Shown here one piece after another: positions 41,341 to 50,563 of a stretch of 53,377 nt of DNA (position 1 is its first letter; each line of letters starts with the position of its first letter). The stretch spans positions 1-53,377 of the forward strand of contig JASAOO010003394.1 in the NCBI GenBank assembly GCA_030849075.1, written 5' to 3'. The notes below the pieces were generated by a model. It saw only the letters and a list, made by a program, of their open reading frames with translations, did not search any database and was not told where the DNA came from. This DNA is from Zelonia costaricensis. Taxonomy: Eukaryota > Euglenozoa > Kinetoplastea > Trypanosomatida > Trypanosomatidae. Both the position numbers and the translations under genes were made by a program.

Positions 41341-42957
41341 TACACACACACGCACGAACACCTGCGCATAAGCGCATGCAACCTGTGAGCAGCGCGGGCT
41401 CTGGAGACACAGACGCGGAAACGTCTCAAGGGGCCGCTCGCTTCTTCTAGAGAGAGACGAGCAAGTGGTGTTTCAGGCAATGATCTGTTGTGGGCAGTCG
41501 ACCGATGCTACACACGCACACGGGGAAGGACAGTGTATTGAGGCAGCTCAACGGTGTCGCAGCACAGCAGGGCTGACCGCGCCTAGAGCACCACCGCAGT
41601 CGCACCGGCGGCGTCCCCGCACACAGACGCAACGCGAGGTGGTCGCCACGAGGTACGTGCACAACGTGACAATGCGTTCGCGCATTCCATGCGCCCACTC
41701 CGCTCTCGTGACATGCGAGAACGGTGGGGGAGGGGGAGAGAACGGAAGCAGCGGAGGATGTGGCGCGACTCGACGTGGTGCCAGAAGGAAAAAGGGGAGA
41801 AGGACCGAAGTGACACGGCGCAGGGCGCAACAGCGAGGGGTGGGAGAAGGGAGGGGAGGGGGGGGGGCCGCAGAGCTCAGCTACGCACGCTGCGGTGTTT
41901 ACCCGCTCCGCCGACACAAAAGGAGGCACGCAACGCCGTACCACAACGCGTGTTCGCCGTTCACCGTCGAACGCTCCCGCGCAGGTCCGTTTTTTTTTTT
42001 TCTCGGCCTCGAAAAAGGTGGCGGTGATCGCGTGAAGGGGGTGGGGGTGGTGGACAGTCATGGTGAGAAGCCGACGCACGGGCACTGGAGGAGCACGTGA
42101 GGAGAGGCGCCGGAACGGCCTCGGGCTCTGCCACTTGCTCACCGCCTGCACGCCGACACCACCCAAAAACCTCCTCTCGCCCACCGTCTCAGCAACACTA
42201 TGCTCTGGCGTCTGCTCTGCCTGCTTCTCACGCCGCCACCGCCAAGCAGTAGGAGGGGAGGGGCGCCATACGAGGGTGGGGCACAGCCACTTGCCAATAC
42301 TCTTCGCTGCTACCCAAGACACAAACAACAACAGCGACACACAGGCGTGCACGATGCCATGGTAAACATGGAGCTGGCGGGGGAGGCTGCCTCTACGCAG
42401 GGTCACAGCGCCGGCCTGGCTCGCGCACGTAAATCTCTGGCAATGCGAAGCTCCTCGTCCCCCACACACGCGCACACATACGCCACCTTCTGCTCGAGGC
42501 TTCCTCGGGGAAGCAGAGATTCGGGGAAGGGGAGGGGAGAAGGCGTGCTGGGCCTACATGGACCTCGTCGCCTACCCGAGGTGTTCGCTGTACACACGGT
42601 ATGGAAAAGGGGAAGGGGCACGGGGGTGGGGCTGCGGGTGGGAGGAGGGAGGGCGGGGTACGCAGTAGACGAAGAAGAACGAGGAGGACCACCACCCACG
42701 ATGAAGAACGCAAAGGAAGGGAACTAGGAAAGAGCCGAGCGAGAGGAGGAGGAGGAGGAGGAGGGCAAATGGCACTACATGGAGGGCAGAGGAAGCAGAG
42801 GCACACGCGCGCACACACCTCACACGGCGCAACGTCGGCGTGGTCAGCACATGGACCACTCATCAGCGCAGCCGTGCGCACCCATGCCGGCACACACTGG
42901 AGAACACGTGGTGGCAACGCACGTCGTGGGTGCGTGGCTGGGGCTTCCCTCCTGGGC

Positions 42958-44718
42958 CTACGCGGTGGGCCGCTCCCACGTTGTCGTCTCTGCCCCACTG
43001 ACGGCGTTGCGGAAGGCATAGTACGTCTGCTGGTACTCCTGCGAGAAGATGGGCCGCCACCCCGGGGGCAACGCGCCGAGGCTGTCGTATGCCACCGCTG
43101 GCGGCGCAGGGGCCGGGGCGGCCGCGGCACTGTACGTCGGTTGGGCCGCGTACGGCTCCACGTGCGACGGCTGCGGCCGGTGCTGCATGGGCACCGTCTC
43201 CACCGCCTCGTGGGCAACAGCGGCCGAGCTCGTGCCGCCGCTCAGCGGCCGCGCGTGGCGATCGCGGCTGTCGCGGCGGCTCTCGAGGGGCTCGCGGCGG
43301 TGTCGGTGCCGGCGCGACGACCGGGACGACGACCTTGAGTAGTACGAGGAGGAGCGCGAGGAGGGGGAAGCGGACCGGCTCGAGGGGGTGCGAGACCGGC
43401 GGCCACGCCGCGGCGACGGCGAGCGATGGCGCTTGGGCTGGCTCGGATGGGGGAGGGCAGTGGGCCGCAGGTCCGCCGTGGCGTACAGGTCCTTCTCCAT
43501 GAAAACCTCCTCCCTGATCGGGGAGTCGCGGCCGCGGACGGAGGCCGGCCGGACGGCGTGTGGGTCGGGCTGCCACTCCCACGGTGCCACCACCTTCAGC
43601 CGCGCCCGCGTCGCGGCGTCGGTGCAGTCCAGCTCTCGCTCGCTGTTGCGGCGCACGGTGATGGTGCGGTGGTAGTTGCGCTCCCCGTTCATGACCCGGG
43701 GCTGCCCGTTGCGCAGGCTGTAGCTGCAGTTCACGTAGTACCGCACCTCGGCGCAGATGGGCAGCTTCCCGTTGTCTGATTGCGCTTGCTTGCGGAACCG
43801 GTCCTTGTACTTGTAGGCGGCCGACTCACTCACGAACTCGACGGCGCGGCGCGTGAAGAAGCGAATCACCTTCTCAGCTGCCTCCGCGCTCTCCAGCTCC
43901 ACTAGCATGCGCGTCACCCGCACGGCGGCGTCCCGGCGCGACTCGATCGTGACGATCTTGCGCGGCTTGCACACCGCCGCCAGCACCTGGTAGGCCATGA
44001 ACGGCGTCAGTGCGAAGTTGCTTGGCACGCCGCCGCGGCGGGTGCGCTCCTGGTCCGCCTTGGTGTCGCGGTTGCGATTGTAGATCTCCTTGAACTGCAT
44101 GGCGACCACCACCGTCTCGCCCTCCTCGTTGCCGGACTCCTTTGCCAACGGCATGGGATGCGGCTGATGCTCGGGCCTGCGGAACTGCGGGGCGGCGGGC
44201 GGGTACGGAGAGGGGGCGCCACCGCTGCGGCTGGTCGGCGACGGCGTTGCGGGCTCGTGCCTCGCGTCACGCGCCGTGGTGGGCGCGGCGGTGCTACGCT
44301 CGGCATCGCCGGCAGGTGCGCCGGCTGTGGCTGGCAGCGCGTGCGCGGTGCGCGGCCGTCCATCTTGTCCCCAGGTCACGACACCCTCGACGAGGATCTC
44401 GTGCACGCCGAGGTTCAGCCAGCCGCGCCGCAGCTCGAGTGGTCCGTCCTCGGTGCGCAGCACAACGCGCACGCTGTCTAGAACCTCCCACACGAACTGC
44501 TTCGCGTCGAACAGGACGGCGCCACACTCGTTGACCGTGTCGCCCGAGGTGCTCGGCACCGGCTCCCTGTGAAGCACGACCTTGAAGGAGCCTATGTTGG
44601 GGTAGTGGGCGTAGAAGAGCTTCTCCAGGGGCTGCGGCGAGCCCCGCAGCGCAAGCGGCAGGTTCAGCAGCAGTATTGCCGTGCCGCTCAGCACTGGCGC
44701 TTCGAACCGCTGCGACAT
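42958..44718 (-). CDS. RS-rich protein with RRM-like segments and C-terminal WW domain
   Basis: A 586-residue basic protein, likely nuclear and linked to pre-mRNA processing. Residues 12-60 (ILLLNLP, then LEKLFYAHYPNIGSFKVV) resemble the RNP2 strand and first helix of an RRM; AVLFDAKQFVWEVLDSVRVVL (about 70-90) fits the RNP1 strand and second helix. A second RRM-like stretch (VTRMLVELESAEAAEKVIRFF) lies near 275-295. Residues about 425-490 form an Arg/Ser domain (RSPSPRRGRRSRTPSSRS and RSSSRSSRRHRHRR). The last 40 residues are a WW domain: LPPGWRPIFSQEYQQTYYAF, then TTTWERP, with both Trp and the Tyr pair present. Domain order RRM-like/RS/WW suggests a splicing-factor-type protein; the partner is unknown. 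The frame is open to 44868, but the acceptor at 44740 places the start at 44718 (MSQRF). Confidence 0.8.
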   Translation of the reverse strand: MSQRFEAPVLSGTAILLLNLPLALRGSPQPLEKLFYAHYPNIGSFKVVLHREPVPSTSGDTVNECGAVLFDAKQFVWEVLDSVRVVLRTEDGPLELRRGWLNLGVHEILVEGVVTWGQDGRPRTAHALPATAGAPAGDAERSTAAPTTARDARHEPATPSPTSRSGGAPSPYPPAAPQFRRPEHQPHPMPLAKESGNEEGETVVVAMQFKEIYNRNRDTKADQERTRRGGVPSNFALTPFMAYQVLAAVCKPRKIVTIESRRDAAVRVTRMLVELESAEAAEKVIRFFTRRAVEFVSESAAYKYKDRFRKQAQSDNGKLPICAEVRYYVNCSYSLRNGQPRVMNGERNYHRTITVRRNSERELDCTDAATRARLKVVAPWEWQPDPHAVRPASVRGRDSPIREEVFMEKDLYATADLRPTALPHPSQPKRHRSPSPRRGRRSRTPSSRSASPSSRSSSYYSRSSSRSSRRHRHRREPLESRRDSRDRHARPLSGGTSSAAVAHEAVETVPMQHRPQPSHVEPYAAQPTYSAAAAPAPAPPAVAYDSLGALPPGWRPIFSQEYQQTYYAFRNAVSGAETTTWERPTA

Positions 44719-44738
44719 GGTGTACTGGCAAGCTGCGT

Positions 44739-44760
44739 CTACAGGAAAGACAAGGTGATG
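44739..44760 (-). promoter_or_regulatory. spliced-leader acceptor of the RS/WW gene
   Basis: On the minus strand CACCTTGTCTTTCCTGTAG ends with the AG at 44740-44739, about 20 nt before the ATG at 44718. A second AG follows at 44734-44733. Confidence 0.6.
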
Positions 44761-44968
44761 GGGGGATGATGACAGTGTAGAGCCGAGCGGCACCGCTGTT
44801 GTTCTGTTAGCAAGCACAGTTTTTATTCTAGAGTTCGAATCGGTGCGCGTGTCGCGGCACGTCACCACAGACCCACGGTGAAACCGAAAGAACTGTTTCT
44901 TTTTCTGTTGTTGTTAGTCGTAGCTTCCTCTGCTTCCAAACGCCAATCCGGATGCCAAGGGTTGTCTT

Positions 44969-44997
44969 GTGTGCGTGTGTGTGTGTGTGTGTGTGTT
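44969..44997. repeat. TG dinucleotide microsatellite
   Basis: A TG repeat of about 28 bases with one C interruption. Confidence 0.9.
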
Positions 44998-47910
44998 TCG
45001 GTTCTCTCCCTAGAAAGCAGCACTAAAACACAATGGACAGATGACTGAGCTGCCAATAAAGACGCACCGGCAATTCAACGAGCCCTCTACCGTTGACACA
45101 GGGGCCGTGGCAGACGACGTATTCTGCGTGTGCGCGTGTGGGTTCGAGCCGGGGACGAGGAAGCGGTCGAGAGAGGAGGAGGTGAGGTAGAGGAGAGGGG
45201 GAGGGACGATGGGTCCGGTGAAGCGGAAGGGGGAGGGGGGGAGGGGGGGGCAGCAGCTCTAAAACGGACGCGTGGACTGGTGAGGCCCCGCTGCGCGCAC
45301 TACATCATTCCTTCCTTCTCTTGTCCTCTCCACGACTGCAATGAGAAGGGCGGCTGGAAGGGGTAGGCGACCACAACGCCCCAGCCGACAACGGCGCGAA
45401 CCGGCGGTCCACAAGGCAGGCCCGGCACGTTCTGAGACTTTGTGGGGCGCGTGATGAGGGAAAGGAGGAACGCGTCCGATATCCTACTGGGTTTGCGCGC
45501 GCGAGAGTCTCGCAGCCGCTCGCACGTACAGTGGACTTTTTTGCCCTTCTGTTTCGTGGATGTTGCCGACTCCACTTTCCTTCTTGGTTGAAGAGAAGAC
45601 TTGCGCGCGCACTTGATGTATAACAGGAGCAACACAAGAGGGGAAGAGAAGGAGAGAGAGAGAGAGACGTCGTTCTTGCCACCACTGGCAGCAGGAAAGT
45701 CCGTTCAGCTCCGCGCACCCCACCTTCACCTGCCACCCCGTCCGAGCACCCTTGTCTTGCTCTCTTCATCTTTGTTCTTCGTTGTAGAACTTGACCCTTG
45801 GTCCCTCGGCATCTCTGCCCACCGGCGAGTGTGGGGCTTCGCCTGTTCGTGCATGTCTGCATGCGTAGGCCCGATTGGGTTCCAGCGCATCGCCGGCACA
45901 CATCGAGCACTGCCCACTTTTTTTCCGCCGAGTTCCGCATGCCCCTCTGCCTGCGCGAAGCTCTGCGGCAGTTGTGTGGGGCATACACAGCGGGCAGAGG
46001 GAGCAGCAGCGGCGGTGATACAAGTGTGGATTGTGCGCCAGGCTACGCTTACATCCCCGCAAGCACGTCAGCACAGCCAGAAAGGGGACGGGGACAAGAG
46101 ATGCCGTTGAAATTGGTGAGCTGAGGTCGAAAGATGATATCGAGAAAGTACACAAAGAAAAGAACAAGACAAGCAACTGGGCAGAGAAAATGCAGCGCCA
46201 CACACACATACACACACGGGCACTTACACACGCACAACGAGGGGTGGGCGCAGAAGGCAAAGGGATGGGAAAGAAGAGCAAGCGCAAAAGCTCCCCATCT
46301 CTCCCCTCCGTGTCGCCCCGCTTGCCATCGCCATCACCAACGGGGAAACGAGAGGCGGTGGTGAGGGGAGGCCAAGAAAAGGGGAGGGGGCCGAGGAGAC
46401 CTGAGAGTGCGTGACGGCTGCCGTAAATAGGGGGTGGTGAAGAAGAAGAACGTCGACTTGTCAGAGGTGAAGAGGCGGTGTGCGGGGTCGGAGAGAGAGC
46501 GCCTGGTTTCATGCGACGGTCGGCTCAAGGCAATGAAAGGTGGGGAAAAGAGGAAGAGTGTGTGGTGGTGGGGAGGGGGGAGAGGGGCGTGAAGCCTGTC
46601 TCAGCGAGCGAGGTCGCAGGAACGAGGAGCTAGGGCAAGAGCAAGGAGACGGGAAGTGCAGCGCACGAGTGAGTAGGCTGTTTCGCGCGCGCTGCGCATC
46701 TCGCTCGCCTTGACGTACAATCGGCATAAAATGTGTGAAGCAAGAAAAGATGCGCCGCTGGCTCACCCACGCACAACAAAGCTCGCCGACACCCCGATGC
46801 AACAGGGTGAACAAGAAGCTCAAGACAGCGATAAGAAGACCCGCACGTGGCAGGCCAGCTGCTCCTTATTGCGGACGTTCTCCCTTCGCTTCGCCCCGTC
46901 AATCTCTCAGCCCGATTGTCGTAACACCACATTCGCGCCCTTGGCCGCGCAGGCCACGGAAGCTGCACGGCCCGTGACGATGCACCGCAGACTTGGGGCC
47001 TCCAAACAGAAAGAGGGGGATGGAAGGGAGGAGGGGAGGGGGAGAGCGGGAAAGGGCGGGCGAGGCGGACGCGAATAGGGGAGAGGGGGGCGTGCAGGAC
47101 GGCGACAAGCACAACAACAAAAGTGAGAAGAGACCCGCAGACGACCAAGCGGACCGGTACACAGCAAACGCCGCAATCAGCTACAAACCAGAAGAGACCT
47201 CAAAGGAGAGGAGGAGGAGGAGGAGGAGGAGGGGGGGGAACAAACAAGCAAGCAAAATAAAAACGCAACACAAGCGCCGCATCCACGAAAAGGCCAACGA
47301 GAGCAAAAAAGAGGAAGACGACGCCAGAGGCACACGAATGGCGCACACGAGGGGTACACCACTCGCACCGGCAGGGGGGGGGGCGAGAAGGACGAGAAAT
47401 GGTAAAGGGGGGGGGGGAAAGAACAAGAAGCCAAGAACAGCATTCGTACAACCTCCACCTTCGCCATTTTGATGCAGTCTGCTTTTTGTTGTTATTATTG
47501 TTGTTCGGGCTTGATGCCCGGCAGTTCGAGTCCACCGCGGCCAGGACCCGAGCGAAGCCGCCGGCGTCAGCGCCGTCGCGGCGCGCTTGTAGCCAAGCAC
47601 ACCACTTTTTTCTTTTTTTTTTTGAGGGAGAGGGTCAGGAAGCTGCCGAACTCCGTCGACGCACACTCCTGCACAACACCGGCGGGGGCAACCGACACAC
47701 GCGTCCGTCCGACATGGATGCGGAAATGGAGACGTTCACAAGGCGCTACAACTCGGTTGCGCGCACTGTCGCGTGTCTGCCCCCCAGCGGTGGCTCTGCA
47801 GGTAGTTGAATGCGGCAAAGCGAACTCACGTCTCGGAGGAGCTGCCTGACCCTTGACGCTTCCCTGTTTTCCTACAGCTTTAGTTTTGCAGCAGACGAAG
47901 AGGCTACGAG

Positions 47911-47978
47911 CACACACATACACACACACACACACACACACAGATGCACGCAAACACACACACACAGAGGGACACACA

Positions 47979-48009
<31 letters not shown>
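47911..48009. repeat. compound CA microsatellite block
   Basis: About 100 bases made almost entirely of CA repeats with short interruptions (ATGCACG, GAGGGA). It is the largest simple-sequence block in the window. Confidence 0.9.
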
Positions 48010-48012
<3 letters not shown>

Positions 48013-48626
48013 AAAAGGGAGCATTGCGCACAAGCGTGCACACAAAAGACAGAAGAGGTACGACAGGGCGTAGAGGGAGGAGAGCGCGAGGAGAGAGCAC
48101 AAAGCACCGCGGAGCGAGGTGATCAGACAGCTTGCCAACGCCATCACGCACGCACGCGCCGTCGCTCATCAACCCACAACCCCTTTTCTCCGCCCACTGC
48201 CTTCGATGCAGACCTCGGCGCATGCGAACCGCAGCGCCCAGGTATGATTGGTGCATCCGGACTGCCTCGGGTGGCCTACGTAGAAGTACACAACAGAGAG
48301 AGAGAGACCGGGAGGGGGGGGGAGCAGCATGACGGAACGAGAAAGGGCGGGAGAGGCTCGAGAAGCGCGCGAGCCGGCTCGGCACGGCCGTCCCTTCGCG
48401 CCTCAGCTCACCGCAGCTGGCCCCCCAAAACGGCCGAGCGAGAAGGGAAAGAAAAGCAAGAGAAAAGAGTAGCAAAGGACACACGAAAAACGCCCACAGA
48501 CACGCACAGTGAAGCGCGTAGTGAAGGTTCACGGTGTCTTGCCCTTGCTTCTTTTCCCATGACCCTTCACTCTTGCACAGACACGCATCGGCACACCACT
48601 CCTACCCTCGAGCTCACCTATGTAAG

Positions 48627-49886
48627 CTAGACGGGGCTCATCTGCACGTTGAACACCTCCTTCAGCTTCTCGACGTAGGCGAGGTCGTCACACATGCTCT
48701 TGCCCGGGCTGTCCGACACTTTGGCGACAGGCTTACCCTGGCAGCGCACCATCTTGACGACGATGTTCATCGGACGCACCCCTTTGATGGAGCACGTCAG
48801 CTGCGTGCCAATGCCGCACATGACGTTGGTCTCGCCCTTGAAGCGGTTGTAGAGCGAGGCGGCCGTCTCGAGGTCGAGGCCGTCGGAGAAGACGAGCGTT
48901 TTGGTGTGCGGGTCGATGCCGAGCACCTTGTAGTGCGTGACCGCCTTCTGCCCCCACTCCTCCGGCACCCCCGAATCCTGCCGCAGGCCCTGGTAGGTGT
49001 TGGCCAGGCGGCTGTCGAAGTCGTTGAGGAAGGCGTCCATCGTGATGCAGTCGGTCAAGGCAATGCCAAGACTCTTGGGGTACTCGAGCAGCCAGTGGTC
49101 CAGCGCCATAATCTGCGAGCGGCGCAGCTGTGGCGAGAGCTGCTGGAACGCCTGGAACCACTCGTGCGCTTGTGTGCCGACTGGGGTAAGGTGCAGGCGC
49201 CGCGCGAGGTCGTAGTTGCTGGTGCCCACGAGGTGCGGCGCAAACCGCTCGTCCTCCTTCAGCGCCTGCACAATCACCTCCTGCACCGCCTGGCTGAACC
49301 GCCGGCGGGTGCCGAAGTCGGACACCTTGAAGGCGGACAGCTCCTCCTGGGTGTGGCGGGCGAAGAAGACGTCGAGCTTCTCGCGCAGCGTCCCCAGCGC
49401 CTCGGCAGGCCCGACGTGGGGGCGGCGGCTGCGCTGGGCCACCTCGCTAATGATGGCCAGCAGCGGGATCTCCCACAGAATCGTCTCCACCCACGGCCCG
49501 TCCACCGTCACGGCCAGGTCGGAGCCGTCCTCGCCGAACTCGTTGGCCTCACACGGCAGCACAGGCGGGATGACGCGGATCTGCACCTGCTCCGGCTTGA
49601 ACCGGTACGTGCGCAGGTACTCGAGGAAGTCCGCCTTGAAGTGCGGCAGCGTCGCCAGGTAGGCGCCCTCCTCCTCGGTCATGCGCACGTTGACCATGCT
49701 CTGCACGTGCTCGCGCACCAGGTCCGCGTAGATGCCGAGGTGGTCATCCTTGTTGCGGCAGTTGAACTCGTAGGCGGTCACCACTGTCGGGTTCTGATGA
49801 AACACCGCCTGCTGCATGTGCAGCTTGTACGCGTCCGTGTCCAGGAAGGACGTGATGATGGGGGTGAACTTGTTGGAGTTCGCCAT
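48627..49886 (-). CDS. NAPRT: nicotinate phosphoribosyltransferase (PncB type)
   Basis: A 419-residue cytosolic-type enzyme that makes nicotinate mononucleotide from nicotinate and PRPP, the first step of the Preiss-Handler NAD salvage route. The N-terminus ITSFLDTDAYKLHMQQAV is the family signature for the nicotinate/PRPP site. VSDFGTRRRFS (about 190) and VGTSNYDLARR follow. GTQAHEWFQAF contains His241, which lines up with the phosphorylated catalytic His of the enterobacterial enzyme. GIALTDCITMDAFLNDF, QDSGVPEEW, SDGLDLETA and GIGTQLT are the phosphate- and substrate-binding segments. Length (about 400 in bacterial PncB) and motif wording fit the short bacterial-type enzyme well. The frame is open to 50129, but the extra part is Pro/Ser/His low complexity, so the ATG at 49886 is used. 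Salvage is essential in Leishmania-type parasites, which lack de novo NAD synthesis (established knowledge). Confidence 0.96.
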   Translation of the reverse strand: MANSNKFTPIITSFLDTDAYKLHMQQAVFHQNPTVVTAYEFNCRNKDDHLGIYADLVREHVQSMVNVRMTEEEGAYLATLPHFKADFLEYLRTYRFKPEQVQIRVIPPVLPCEANEFGEDGSDLAVTVDGPWVETILWEIPLLAIISEVAQRSRRPHVGPAEALGTLREKLDVFFARHTQEELSAFKVSDFGTRRRFSQAVQEVIVQALKEDERFAPHLVGTSNYDLARRLHLTPVGTQAHEWFQAFQQLSPQLRRSQIMALDHWLLEYPKSLGIALTDCITMDAFLNDFDSRLANTYQGLRQDSGVPEEWGQKAVTHYKVLGIDPHTKTLVFSDGLDLETAASLYNRFKGETNVMCGIGTQLTCSIKGVRPMNIVVKMVRCQGKPVAKVSDSPGKSMCDDLAYVEKLKEVFNVQMSPV

Positions 49887-49992
49887 CGTGGAAAGACAGG
49901 GCGGGAGCCGACGCGAAGGGTGGAAAAAAAGGAGCGGCGGCGGTGCACCACGTGTGGGTCTGTGTCCGTGCGCGCTTGTGGAGGCGTAGACA

Positions 49993-50008
49993 CTGAAGGG
50001 TGGAAAGG
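49993..50008 (-). promoter_or_regulatory. candidate spliced-leader acceptor of the NAPRT gene
   Basis: On the minus strand CCTTTCCACCCTTCAG ends with the AG at 49994-49993, giving a leader of about 106 nt. A further pyrimidine tract at about 49935-49918 has no AG before the ATG, so it is not the functional acceptor unless a non-AG site is used. Confidence 0.5.
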
Positions 50009-50548
50009 CGTTAACCAAAAGGGAAGGGGGGCGGTGCGGGATGTCGGTCGCTTCCCAGTGCAGTGGCCCGGCGTGGGCGGGTGTGGGCGATCGAGACCGA
50101 AGGCTGCACCGGCACCGTGAGAATGACACGCAGTGAAAAAGGGAGGGGGCTCACAGGGAAGGGCGGTGGACAGAAGGAGCCGGTGGCACAAGCACGGGCT
50201 TGCAGAAGCGGGAGATTGCGAAGCAGTGGCGTGCGGGCGGACGGGCAAGCGCGCACACCAAAGGACGAGGGGGAGGAGAAGAGAGGCGGAGAGACAGTGA
50301 AGAAAACTAGAAACAAGCACTGCGCACCTGGCGATGCGGAGAGACACGCGCAAATGTGCACGAGTGTGGGTGCGTGTGTGAGAGTCGTCGAAAGACGGAG
50401 AGGTGGGTGAAGGAGGAAGAGAGAAAACGAAAATGGAAGCAAGATCAGTCTGGGCTGGGACAGCACGAATGCAGTGGGTCGTGGTGCACGCGAGAAACGA
50501 CGTGCACTCACACGCAGGCAATGACTGACAACACCGTGTCCAACGAGC

Positions 50549-50563
50549 GGGGGGGGGGGGGGG
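50549..50563. repeat. 15-base G-run
   Basis: The longest homopolymer seen in the window: 15 consecutive G on the plus strand, a C-run in the presumed transcript. Confidence 0.85.

Larger units (their letters stand above)
39030..42957 (-). other. intergenic: RS/WW-gene 3' UTR and SKP1-like 5' region
   Basis: About 3.9 kb. It carries TG/CA microsatellites (39607-39644, 40796-40820) and a plus-strand T-run (41989-42001). Several stretches (about 40000-40480 and 40960-41340) have balanced, GC-rich, non-simple sequence. A same-strand open frame at 42475-41447 (342 codons) is Cys/Ser/Arg/Pro-rich, poor in acidic residues and matches no family; I do not call it a gene. Confidence 0.5.
44719..48626 (-). 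other. intergenic: NAPRT 3' UTR and RS/WW 5' region
   Basis: About 3.9 kb without a supportable gene. It contains microsatellites (44969-44997, 47911-48009) and G-runs near 45235-45250 and 47408-47417. Pyrimidine-rich plus-strand patches occur at about 45730-45990 and 47460-47640, and a GGA triplet repeat lies at 47210-47232. Same-strand frames (46512-45766, 48532-47567) include long Cys-Val runs derived from the microsatellites and look spurious. Confidence 0.55.

Noticed and set aside
41447..42475. A 342-codon open frame on the transcribed strand between the RS/WW and SKP1-like genes
   Set aside because: Cys/Ser/Arg/Pro-rich, poor in Asp/Glu, no family resemblance, and it overlaps low-complexity DNA. 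Long chance frames are common in this GC-rich sequence. Conservation or ribosome profiling could reopen it.
44828..44845. A second B-box-like GTTCGAATC upstream of the RS/WW gene
   Set aside because: An isolated match without A-box or cloverleaf; it lies in the leader region of a protein gene.
45766..46512. A 248-codon frame with a few Cys pairs suggestive of a zinc-binding protein
   Set aside because: The Cys residues come largely from TG/CA-rich DNA and chance. There are no ordered zinc-finger spacings and the rest is Ser/Pro low complexity.
47500..47540. tRNA-like piece: hairpin CGGGC-TTGAT-GCCCG followed by GTTCGAGTCC, close to a B-box
   Set aside because: The T-stem does not pair (two mismatches of five), there is no A-box or D-arm upstream, and no acceptor stem was found.
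47567..48532. A 321-codon frame with long Val/Cys hydrophobic runs resembling membrane segments
   Set aside because: The runs are translations of the CA microsatellite block, not real transmembrane helices.
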